DNA from: Meloidogyne chitwoodi | Taxonomy: Eukaryota > Nematoda > Chromadorea > Rhabditida > Meloidogynidae | DNA: 64,000 nucleotides | Assembly (NCBI GenBank): GCA_015183035.1 | Contig: JACZZP010000014.1 | Span: 2,232,001-2,296,000, forward strand | Direction: 5' to 3' | Shown: one piece after another, positions 50,726-64,000 of the stretch | How the letters are laid out: every line of letters starts with the position of its first letter | Numbering within the stretch: position 1 is the first letter of the stretch | Position numbers and translations under genes: made by a program | The notes under the pieces: model-generated | Seen by the model: only the letters and a program-made list of their open reading frames with translations | Told to the model about the DNA's origin: nothing | Database searches by the model: none

Positions 50726-53700
50726 ATGAGTTCCTTCTTTGGAGGTCAAACCTTTTTCAATTTGCTTACTTGCTTATTTTTGTTGTTATTAAATTGCATC
50801 ATAATGTTAGCAAAAAATGGATGGGAACAGAAAGAACAAGGTAATTAATATTGATTTATTTCTTGAGGACATTCACCTACTTATTGGATTTCCGAACGGG
50901 GGTTATCAATGCATATGTTCTTTTCTTATTTAAAGTGAAATTAGAGTAATTATGACTCGCAAATCTTTATTCTTAAACTTATTTTGCTTTATCATTTTAA
51001 ATTTTAGCTACTGAGGGAGAAATTCTGCCTTCCGATCCTGGATTTCCATGTTATTCATTGCCACACGAGGTTTTACTTTAAATTTTTTTATCAAATCCAT
51101 GTAGAATTATACATGTTCCGGGTGCATCCAGCTGCATGATACTTGTGCTTGGTGTATGGACGAGGTTTTTTCTTTTTTTCCCATTTTCTTAATTTTTTCA
51201 GTCTTTCAATAATTTGGCACAATATTCTCGTTGTGATACTACTCAAACATTAGCAGAACATGGATGTGCCCATGAGTATATTGTTGACCCAAAGAGCACA
51301 TTAAGGACTGTTCGAGACGAGTCTTTCTCTGAAGAGATTGAAGATGCACAGCCGACTGTCCAGTTGAGGCCACAACACGTTGAAATTTACATTCGTCCAA
51401 GTTGAGAGGAGATAGTTGAACTATTATTAATTTTTGTTTCTAAGAATCCAGAGCCAGGTTCTTTGTTAATTTTCGACAACCAAAAGACTATCCAGTCGAT
51501 CTTTATTACCTTATGGATCTTTCCTATTCGATGAAAGATGATAAAGAAAAGCTATCGCAACTAGGCGATTTACTTGGTTCGTTATTAAATTTAAACTTAC
51601 CTTAGAAATTATTCAAGCTGATAAAATGCGTTCAATTACAAAGAATTTTCGCCTTGGGTTTGGCTCATTCATTGACAAAAAGGTTATGCCATTTGTTGAC
51701 CCACGAAAGGAAAAACAGGTTATCTTTGAAATATTAAAAAGTTTTGGATTTTGTGATCGAGACTTTTATAACAAATTTGGTAATAGAAAATCCTAGGCAA
51801 TCCTATACTTTTTGCAAATGATTCAAAATTATAAGAAATGAAAAAACTATTCATTTATGATAATTTATTTTATTAAAGGAGTCTCCATGTTCAGAAGGTT
51901 GTGTTCCAACTTATGGATTCCGTCATCAGATGAGGTGGGCAGTTTTTCCTTCCTTCAAAATATGTTTATTATTTAAGTCTTACCTCAAACACTGCAAAAT
52001 TTGCTGTAAGTAATAATTGATTTATTGTTAATTTCAAATTTTACAGAAAGAAGTCGACCGAGCTCAAATTTCTGGTAATCTAGATGCACCTGAAGGGGGA
52101 TTTGATGCTGTTATGCAGGTTTTACTTTTACCTAATTTTACAATAATAATTGTATTTTTAGGCAATTACATGCAATAATTCAATAGGATGGCGGGAGCGA
52201 TCTCGGAAAATGTTAGTCTTCTCAACGGATGCTGGTTTTCATTTTGCGGGTGACGGACGGGTATTTATTTAATTGTAACAATTCTTTATTTAATAAATAA
52301 AGCTTGCTGGGATTGTTACGCCAAATGATGGGGAATGTCACTTGGACGTGAACGGTTATTATACAGTTCGTTTTTCTTATTATCTTTTAAATATTTACTT
52401 TTTTCAGAAGTCGACAGAATTAGACTATCCATCGATTGCTCTTCTACACCAAAAAATTAAAGAGAAAAAAGTTTGGTATTTTTTCTTACTTTACAATTGT
52501 ACGCAACTTCAGGTTAACGTCATTTTTGCAGTAACACAGCCAAACCAACGGCTCTATCTACAGGTTCGAGCTTTTATATCGGAGTTTTAATCAATTTGCT
52601 TTTATTTATAAAGTTGGCGGATGCTTTGCCCGATATAAGGTAAAGCTTTGAATAAATAGGACCCATATTATTGAGTCATATTTATTGAGTTCTATCAAAT
52701 TTCTTTAAATTAGTACTGCTGTGGGCGTTTTAGCGAATGATTCTTCCAATATTGTGACGCTTATTGAAGAGGAGTATGGACGAATTGCCGAAAAAATAAT
52801 CATGGTAAATTACTAATTAGAATGGTTTTTTCTAGTGTTGCCTATGTGATTTGCGGCACTTTTTAAATATCAAATAAAAGCTGTCAGTAAACGATTTTTT
52901 ATCTTTATACCATATTTGTATTAAAAAAATTGACATGTAAAATTAAAAATATCTTTTAAAGGTGGATGATGCCAATCCCTCAATGGGATTAAAACTCTCT
53001 TATCGTTCTAAGTGCATGGATGGGCGAACTTTGTCGGACACTAATGTATGCGATGGTGTTAAAGTTAGCGATGAAGTTGAGTTCGAAGTGACTCTAGAAG
53101 GTTTTATTTAAAGTTTATTTAAAACAATAATATTAGCATAAGATAATATTATTAAAAAGTTTTTAATAACAGCGTTGCATTGTGTACCACAAAGAGATTT
53201 TGAGTTGCACGTAGGACCGTCAGGAATGGAAGAAGTGCTTCTTATTGATGTACATATTTCTACATTTTGAAATATTTCCATTTATCTTTTAATTTATTAT
53301 TTTCTTTTGAGGTACACGTGATATGCGACTGTGATTGTGAGAGGGAGGTAAAATATTATTGTCAAAATTTACTTTACTTCTTCAGGTAATACACAATGCT
53401 CCTGAATGCAACTACCATGGTGATTTGGTTAGTGATAAATGAAGAATTATCTTAAAAAATGCTTTAAATTATTGCAGGTATGTGGCATCTGTCAGTGTGC
53501 TGAGGGTTATGTTGGTAAGTATAGATTAAGATATTGCTTTAAATTATTTAAATAGGTACGCATTGCGAGTGCGAAAGTGGTGGTGAGTCAGCAATAGCAT
53601 TAGAGGCAAAGTGTAAGGTAACAAATGACAGGTGCTAAAAATAAGTGTAAATGTGAATAAGGCAATATCTTTTTAGCCTAGTTTGTTCCGGTCGTGGAAT

Positions 53701-55045
53701 TTGTAAATGCGGTGTTTGCTCTTGTTTCCCGAGAGCTAATCCTGACGAAATCGTTTCTGGTCAATTCTGCGAATGTGACAATTTTAATTGTCCTCGACAT
53801 GATCGGTAATTTTATATGATAAAATATTATTAATTATAATTAGGTTGCTGTGTGGTGGTCACGGTGATTGTGTCTGCGGTACATGTCAATGCTTACCGGG
53901 ATTTACTGGGCCGGCATGTGAGTGTCCTATCTCACAAGAAACATGCATAGCTCCTAACGGGAAGATGTGTGGCGGGCACGGTGAGTTATACATTTTACTT
54001 AAGAAACTAAAATTGAGTTAAATTTTTGAAAAATAGTTTTTATTGAAAAAATACTAAAAAGATTAAGCACTAGCTTGGCTAGAGATTTTAGGAAATATTG
54101 ACAAATTTGAGCTACTGATAAATTTGATTTCGAATTATCTAAATTTTAAAGGTGATTTTACATTTAAGGTGATTGTATCTGCGGAAAATGTCATTGTTTC
54201 ACGGACTACTCGGGACCATATTGCGACATTTGTCCTGTTTGTTTAATAATGAAACTTCTATTTAATTATTTTATCTTTAGACATGCCCAAGCAAGTGTGT
54301 AGAATATAAACCTTGTGTTATGTGCCAGCAGTGGGGAACAGGTCCATACAATGAGACAAAATGTGCAGAATGTCCTTTTGTCGTCATACCCGTTGAGGAA
54401 CTACCTCAGTTGAATGTAAGTGACTCTGATAGTTGGAACGAATGTCAGTTTGTGGATCCAGCTGATGATTGCACTTTTTACTTTCTCTACTACTACGATG
54501 GAGTCGATAATTTGGTTTCTTTGTAAAATTATAATTCGGAATGTTATTGTACTATTATAGACTGTTTGGGTACAAGAACATAAAGATTGTCCAGCTCCTT
54601 TGCCTGTACTTGTTATTGTTTTGATCGTAATTGCTGGTATCGTTTTACTTGGATTGTTGTTACTTCTTCTTTGGAAGCTCCTTACTGTGCTTTACGATAG
54701 GCGCGAGTTTGCACATTTTGAAAAGGTAATTCACTGAATATTATAATTGAAGCATAGTACAAAATTCCAATTGGAAACTAATTTTGCAATGTTGAGTTAA
54801 GAGATTAATTCGGTAAAGTTGAATTAGGTTTGGTTGGAATTCCGATTTTACTTATAGATATATTTCTCATTTTCTTAAATTTACAGGATAAGCTGAATGC
54901 TCGCTGGGAATTGGTGAATTTTTTAAATTTCATTTTCAATTGTTCTTAATAAATAAATTTTTAGAATAACAATCCTCTTTACAAACAAGCAACAACAACT
55001 TTCAAAAATCCTGGATATATGGGTGATGTGGCTAAAAACAAATAA
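50726..55045 (+). CDS. Integrin beta subunit (PAT-3-like)
   Basis: This is the cell-surface matrix receptor of muscle attachments and migrating cells. Signal peptide [23 protein letters not shown] domain [19 protein letters not shown]. The beta-I domain carries the MIDAS D-L-S-Y-S of [20 protein letters not shown], then [16 protein letters not shown] and [20 protein letters not shown]. Cysteine-rich EGF modules follow ([36 protein letters not shown]). Membrane span [20 protein letters not shown], then the cytoplasmic tail [20 protein letters not shown] with NPLY and NPGY motifs for talin and kindlin. It ends MGDVAKNK. Some 20 exons; full length for the family. ILK lies upstream on the same strand. 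Confidence 0.97.
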
Positions 55046-55504
55046 AAAAATTGCTCATATGATTAGCTCTTTCATTTTACAATTTTCTTTTAATAATGTT
55101 GCCTTCTTACTAAGCTTGCTTTATGTAGTTGATTAGAATATGGCGGTTATAATTTATAATATAATTTGGTAAACAGATTTAGAATATTTATTAGGTTTTT
55201 TTAGACCAATTTAAATGTTGATAATCTGTTTATTAAATTTAAAAGCCCAAAACTAATTTACTTAATCATTTTGCCCAAATTAACAAATCCCAGGGTGTTT
55301 CTCCAACCATTATTTTAATTTAATTTCTTTTAAATGAAGCAATAAATTGCAAAATGTTTTTCAACGGAGTAACAGTTTTCAATTTGCTATTTGCCAATTT
55401 AAATACATAATAAAAGACTGGACTTCACTTGGGATAGGATTTGACAATCCTAAACTTTTTGTAACAAACCAAGCCAATCTCTTCTAGCCCAATTAAAACA
55501 ATTT
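55046..55504. other. 3' flank of integrin beta
   Basis: AT-rich, no supported gene; contains the integrin 3' UTR. Confidence 0.4.
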
Positions 55505-55660
55505 TTAAAAATACTCTTCAACTGAAATGTTGTACCTCTTTGAAATCACATCATCACGTTTCTCTTTTCGAATTGTCACGGCTTGTTCAATACTGCATTT
55601 ACGAAGAGCTTCACTATCTTTTCCATCATGTTTGTATTGGATACACATGTCTTTCGGCCT
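55505..55660 (-). pseudogene. Orphan importin-alpha IBB-domain fragment
   Basis: The minus strand encodes MCIQYKHDGKDSEALRKCSI then EQAVTIRKEKRDDVISKRYN and stops at ISVEEYF. This matches the importin-beta-binding domain at the N-terminus of importin-alpha (pattern YKN.GKDS.ELR.RR...VTIRK.KRDD.ILKRRN). Two normally basic positions of the R-R-R-R block read K-C-S-I here. No armadillo-repeat exons follow on this strand: the integrin gene lies there. It is a duplicated first-exon fragment or the relic of a lost gene. A tiny expressed IBB peptide is possible but unlikely. Confidence 0.65.
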
Positions 55661-57589
55661 TTTTTAAAGAAAGTTATTTTTGTTGTTGAGTTTTTCTGAT
55701 CCTTTATGGTCGAAATTTAGCTAAATCAATAGCTTTAAATTTTATTTGGGTAAATTAGTATAGGGACCAATTAGAGTTGTTTGTTACAATGGAGATGTTT
55801 TAAAATAGGTGTAACATTTTGTCGTTTTGACGAAATGTCGTTTTCCACTTTGTTGTTTTCAAGAATAAGTAGGCGCCATTTTTTTACAACAAATAGCATG
55901 ATAAACACAGAATTAGAGATAAAAAGGAAATTAGAGATTACTTGTGGCTAGTCAACAGTCGTCAGTCGGCGTTTTTCTTACGCTCACAGCAAAATCAATA
56001 TTCCATCTACATATTGCATCTCAAATTTATTTGTCTTGTTTACATTTTACAACCTTTCGCGCATATTTATAATCTACCTTTTTTGTTTTTTTCGGCTCCC
56101 GGAAGATGCGTCAGTGGAAATCTTTTATAATTTATTTAATTTTTTACATAAAATTTTCTTCAATTTTTTAGATATTTTTTTCCTGCTATTTAAATTTTAA
56201 ATGATTATTATTTAATTAATAATTTATTAAACTATATTTTTCTGAATTTTTTTTTTCAATTCTCTACGGATTATTTCAATTTATATGAAGATCTTCAATC
56301 TACATGGTCAGGTTTACTTTATGGTGCTTATGTAATTTTCTATTAGTTAATTCATAAGCACCATTTAATTTTTTTTTATTTTTTAATTAATTTTTTTTTT
56401 TAAATAATAATATTGCGACAATTCGTCAATCAACAACATAAAAAATGGTCTTTAATAATTAACAACGATTTATTAAATTTTTATTTTTTAAAACAAATGT
56501 TGGAATGTTCATCATTGGAATAATTAAATGCTTATGTTGTAAGGTGGATTTTTTTTATATTTTTTATCTCTTAAATAATTTTTTTTTAAATTTTATACCT
56601 AAATTTCGTTCAGTTATATTTTTTTACTATTTTTTCCTTACTTTTTTTCTTTTTACTATTTTTTCAATTAATTTTCCTGAGAATTTGTTATAATATTTTT
56701 TAAAAGTTTTTATATTCCTTTCTTAACATATAAATATTTTAAAAATCTTATATCAAAAAATTTTAAAACATTCTCTTCAACCTATGTTAATTAACTTGTA
56801 TATAATAGGCTTTTCTCAGTGATAATAAATTGCCCATTTATTGATTTCTTTATTTATTTTAAACTAAAATTTATGCAAAAACAAATTATATACATATAAT
56901 GTAAATATATTTTTGACGATTGTATGGCATAATTAAAAACAAGAGTAAAATTGACTTAACAGAATATATGTATATAATAATTTTTTACATTAAAAAAGTC
57001 ACTCGGATACAAAATTTATATAAATTTATACAGTCAAGAATATACACTAAAATTTTTTTTGAATCGTACCAAATGGGAACAATGTTTTTGAGTTAAAATT
57101 TTTTTATAAATATTTTTTCGATTAATATAATTTTTCAGAAATTATATTATTTACCTATGTTCTTGACTGACAATTTCTACATAAATTTGTAATATATAAA
57201 TGTCAATTTAAAATGGCACAAAAAAGCAATTTAATTCAGAGATGCCAGATAAAAATTTAAGCATTTTCATCAAAAAAAAAATATAAATTTGTGGGTAAAA
57301 ATTCTCAAAGAATACAAATTTTATTTTAATATAAGGTTTTTATTAATTTTCATATTTTTCGCTATTAACAAAAAATTTTAATAATTAAAAATTATCATAT
57401 TGTAAAATTTTGTGAATGAAAATTAATTAACCTTCACTTGGGTTAGTGATTATTTTGCTTTTCACCGCCGCGCGAAAATTTTGAAATTTAATGATTTAAT
57501 TGTCAAAAAATTATTTTTCAATAAAATTGTCATATTTTTAAAAATTCTTAAAAAATCCTAAGATCTGGCAGCTCTGGTTTAATTATTAA
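55661..57589. other. AT-rich intergenic stretch
   Basis: About 1.9 kb of very AT-rich DNA without a supported gene. It contains a 12-bp perfect hairpin (atggtgcttatg at 56321-56332, cataagcaccat at 56353-56364). Confidence 0.45.
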
Positions 57590-60150
57590 TTTTAAATTCT
57601 AAATCTTTTTTTAATTTTTCTATAACCTTATTTTTCCCCTCTAATTCTTCTTTAATTTTTCTTAATATAATTATAAGTATTTATATTAAATTTTTTTATA
57701 AATAAAAACTTACAAATAATTTCCAGTTACTTCGTCATATTCCTTTTTTCTTTCTTCGCAATGTTTGAAAAACAATTTTCTGTCTTTCTCCATCTTAAAT
57801 TTTTTTAAAGGAATTTAGAAAAATATTTTTTAATAAAAAAAAATGATTAAAAAGTTTTTTAATTATTTAAATTTTTTTAATTCTAACAAACTCTTATTTC
57901 CTCAAACTTTACTCCAGTTTATTTAGTGTGAAAAGTAGTTTTTTTAATATATGTATGTATAATAACCTCCTCTTGCATTTTCATTTTTGAATTTTCTGCT
58001 CTCTTCTGTGATGCTTCTGCATCAGCAAGTTGTTGAAGAACACTTTCCATTTCTTTTAATGCACGTTTTCGCTGTTCTTCATATTGTTCAATAACATCTT
58101 CATCTACTTTCTTTGAATCTTTTAATTGTAAACGAGCAGAATTTAGATCATTCAAAATTTGATGTTTTTCAATTTCTTGGTTTTCTTGTAATTTCTTAAT
58201 TTCTATAAAAAAAAGTCAAATATTAATTATTATATTATTTTTAGATATTTATATTTTTTGTTTAACCTTCTTCTTTTTCTTTAACCAATTTTTCAAGACG
58301 CGATTCATTATCTCTGGCCTCAGAAAGCGCCAAGTCAGCCTTCCTCTCCCTTGTACGCAATTCAGCTTCTAACTCATTAATTTGTGTGGCATGTTTTTCC
58401 TGACTAAATTGTTCCTTATCATGCTATAAATATAATTAAAAAAATAATATAAATAAATACAAATACAGCTAATGCCGCTTTCTCACGCTTAAAATCATCT
58501 ATTTGAGTTTGAAGCTGAACTTTATCAGCTCTTAATGTGTCACAAAGGTTTCTAAGCTGATCAATTTCAGCTAAAATTTTAAAATAAAAATGTTAATTTT
58601 TTTCAATCAATTTTTTTTATAATTTTATTTTTTAACATAAAATTGATATTTAAATTTAATTATCGTTTTATAATTTTCTAATAAATTTTATTTTTTAAAA
58701 TAATCTCATAGCCAGAATTATTAAAAAAATTAAATTATTACTAATTTATTAAATTTTTTATTTTTCCAATTTAATTAACAAATTATAAAATTCTTTTCTT
58801 TCTTTTATGATTTATTTTTTCATCATTATTTTATCTTTTTTTTTTAATTTTTAGGTATGTTTTAAATTATTCTAAAATTTAATATTTTTTTAAATTTAGT
58901 TTTATTTAAAAAATTTTTTATTATTTACCATTTTCTTGTTGTTGTTGAATTTTTAATTCGGCATTTAATCTTTTTTTATTTTCGTATTTTTTTTTGCCAA
59001 AATTCAATTATTTTTTTCTATATTTATTTAAAAAAATGTTATATTTTACCCTATACCTGATTTGTAGTATTTTGGATTAATTTTATAAAATTATTTAAAG
59101 GCACTATAGCCTGACGCACAATTTCATTATTATTTTCATTTTCAATATTTTCAATATTCTCATTATTATCAATTTCATTTTCCTTTTAAAAAATATTTTT
59201 TTTTATTTTAAAATACAGGGTGCGGCAAATTGAGCGCCGGTTTTGTTTTTTAAATAACTTTTTTCAAACTTAATGAAAATCGATAATTCTTTTTTAATAG
59301 ATTCAAAACACCTTAACAATTTGTTTGATACCACATTCAGCAAATAAACTCTTTTAGTAACACATCTATACTTAAATTTTATTAAAAAATTGGTACTCTT
59401 TAATATGGGAGTTTTTTGTTTGTTTGATTAAATCGGGTCAAATGAGGTGTCATTCGAAAGAGCTCTTCGAAATGGGTTAAACTATGTTTTTTCGAAGTCA
59501 TACGAATGCCTACAAGTCGAGTTACAGGTCTTAGAATGTCGAAACCAAAAAAAAAAGGAATTAGCCAATTTTTTGGGGTGAAAAATTCAAATATAAGTAT
59601 GATAGTTTATTCGATTTTGCTCATCGAGTTGAGTTGAATGAAACCAAAATTAGTTAGATTGGAAAAATTTGGACAAAGTTATAAATTTTTGAAAAACGCT
59701 CATTTCGGTGATTACCGAGGCTGCTCCAAATGAATTTTTTCCCACTACGGTTTGAAATAAGTTTTTTTAGCTAAATGTGGTATCAATCAAATTCTTAAGG
59801 TGTTGTGAATCTATTAAAAAAAGAATTATCGATTTTCATTAAGTTTGAAAAAAGTTATTTAAAAAACAAAACCGGCGCTCAATTTGCCGCACCCTGTATT
59901 AAAAAAAATATTTTAAATTATTTTAAATTTTAAAATAATTTTTTTAAGATAAAAAAATTTACAGAATTTTCTTCATTAATAATAACAATTCTATTATCAA
60001 TTTCTTTTGTTAAAATTGTTGATTTACAGGTCTTACTGTACCAAATTGTATTGCCTGTTTTTTTTTAAAATCTTTTTTTATAATAAATATTTCCATTAAT
60101 TTTCAAAGAATTGCTGCCCTTTACAGTTGTTAAAATTTCTGCCATCTATA
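57590..60150 (-). CDS. Coiled-coil protein, family not recognised
   Basis: Minus-strand exons encode a long heptad-rich coiled coil: AEIDQLRNLCDTLRADKVQL, QTQIDDFKREKAALAHDKEQ, INELEAELRTRERKADLALS, RLEKLVKEKEEEIKKLQENQ, LNDLNSARLQLKDSKKVDED, QRKRALKEMESVLQQLADAE and, nearer 57750, KMEKDRKLFFKHCEERKKEY. An Asn/Glu-rich low-complexity exon (NENIENIENENNNEIVRQAI) lies at about 59060-59180. A candidate first exon at 60145 reads MAEILTTVKGSNSLKINGN. Heptads resemble myosin or other filament tails, but no motor or head domain is seen. Exon limits at both ends are uncertain. One intron holds a mariner-type MITE. Confidence 0.6.
59216..59896. mobile_element. Non-autonomous mariner-type foldback element
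   Basis: It is flanked by TA on both sides (59214-59215 and 59897-59898). The ends are cagggtgcggcaaattgagc and its exact complement. Inverted arms extend about 130 nt each (59216-59345 and about 59770-59896) with few mismatches. The 681-bp element has no transposase frame. It sits in an intron of the coiled-coil gene. Confidence 0.85.
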
Positions 60151-60661
60151 AAAAATTTTTTATTTTAATAAAAAATAATTTAAGAAGCTAGGTAATAATA
60201 ATTATTAATTTTATTTTTTTATATTTATTATATTTATAATTGTTCCATTTTATTTATAAAAGATTTTTTTATTTAATTTAAATATTTGAAACTTAGACTC
60301 ATTTTTTGTTTAAAAGGAAAAATTCTTGAGTCGGCCTCTGTTGTTTTATTAAAGGATGGGAATTTTGCCTCAACCAAAAATTCCATTTCCTGTTATACAT
60401 AAAAGAACAGTGTGAGGAAAATTCAAAAATTTATTACTAGAAAAATTCAATAAAATTGGTCTCAGTACCGGAAATATATAAAACACAAACGTCAGAAAAG
60501 GGCGCCTCTCAAATATTTATTTATAAATTTGAAAAAATAGGGAATTTGTTAATTCCAAGGCTGGGTGGTTCCCTTTTTTCAATCTTCCCATTTTATTTTT
60601 TATGAAATTGAAAACAAAGTTTTTAATCAACAAATATGAGGAAATTAGGTTTGTTTTTTCG

Positions 60662-60735
60662 TGTCTGCTTTGGTCTAGTGGTCAATGTTTGGGTTTATGA
60701 AAAAGTGGGCGAGGTTCAAATCCCATTCATGGTAT
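60662..60735 (+). other. tRNA-like element upstream of DDX41
   Basis: A-box-like tttggtctagtggtcaatg and B-box aggttcaaatccc are spaced as in a tRNA, but acceptor strands do not pair and the T-stem is weak. It lies about 160 bp before the helicase start. Confidence 0.4.
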
Positions 60736-60895
60736 TTGATTTACTATATTTAGATTGAAGTAATTCATTTTTAGGCTGTAAATTCTCTTTTAGACTTTTT
60801 AAAAATAATTTTATTGTTTTTTACTATTTTTCTATTTTAAAAATTTCTTTTAAGGCCTGTCGTCGAAAATTAATCGAAGAGGAGGAAAAACAAAA

Positions 60896-64000
<3,105 letters not shown>

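Noticed and set aside
55661..56700. Hydrophobic open frames in T-rich intergenic DNA
   Set aside because: They are Phe/Leu/Ile runs made by poly-T; no splice structure or protein similarity.

Overview
The window is nuclear DNA of a nematode. The genes carry many short introns with T-rich ends and ttt(t)(c/t)ag acceptors. The gene set has nematode counterparts throughout (SARM1/TIR-1, a short-tailed AIF/WAH-1, WIP, an R-SMAD ending S-V-S, an Abd-B-class homeobox gene, integrin beta with ILK). Intergenic DNA is very AT-rich, and several same-strand genes sit close enough to suggest operons. A tylenchid such as a root-knot nematode would fit, but the sequence alone does not fix the genus. No virus, CRISPR array, rRNA or clearly canonical tRNA was seen.

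Layout. 0-5 kb (+): the 3' part of AMPK gamma, then a 5'-truncated cytosolic ArgRS copy with an in-frame stop. 5-10 kb (-): repeats, then Bud32/PRPK, TSR3 and an RS-domain protein. 10.3-11.4 kb (+): an unrecognised four-exon gene. 11.6-13.8 kb (-): R-SMAD. 15-21.3 kb (-): tir-1/SARM1 with two start exons. 22.6-25.6 kb (-): posterior Hox gene. 28.3-30.6 kb: a small (+) ORF, a small unknown (-) gene and WIP (-). 31.2-32.3 kb (+): orphan gene with a possible signal peptide. 32.6-41.8 kb (+): ZNF830, AIF, prohibitin-2, DGAT1 and ILK. 42-43.6 kb: MPC1 (-) and GrpE (+), divergent. 43.7-44.1 kb (-): small membrane ORF. 44.6-55 kb (+): CDK12/13, an uncertain gene, glutathione reductase and integrin beta. 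55.5 kb (-): orphan importin-alpha IBB fragment. 57.6-60.2 kb (-): coiled-coil gene. 60.9-64 kb (+): DDX41-like helicase, running off the end.

The genes form some functional groups. AIF, prohibitin-2, MPC1 and GrpE are all mitochondrial, and integrin beta and ILK belong to one adhesion complex.

The two most striking observations are these. First, a 592-bp foldback DNA element inserted in a DDX41 exon has a usable GT in one arm and AG in the other. Splicing there would leave an in-frame 13-codon insert, so it looks like a newly gained intron (introner). Second, the mitochondrial GrpE N-terminus is a diverged copy of two MPC1 exons from the neighbouring divergent gene, with both introns at the same position and phase. 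This looks like capture of MPC1 sequence as a targeting peptide.
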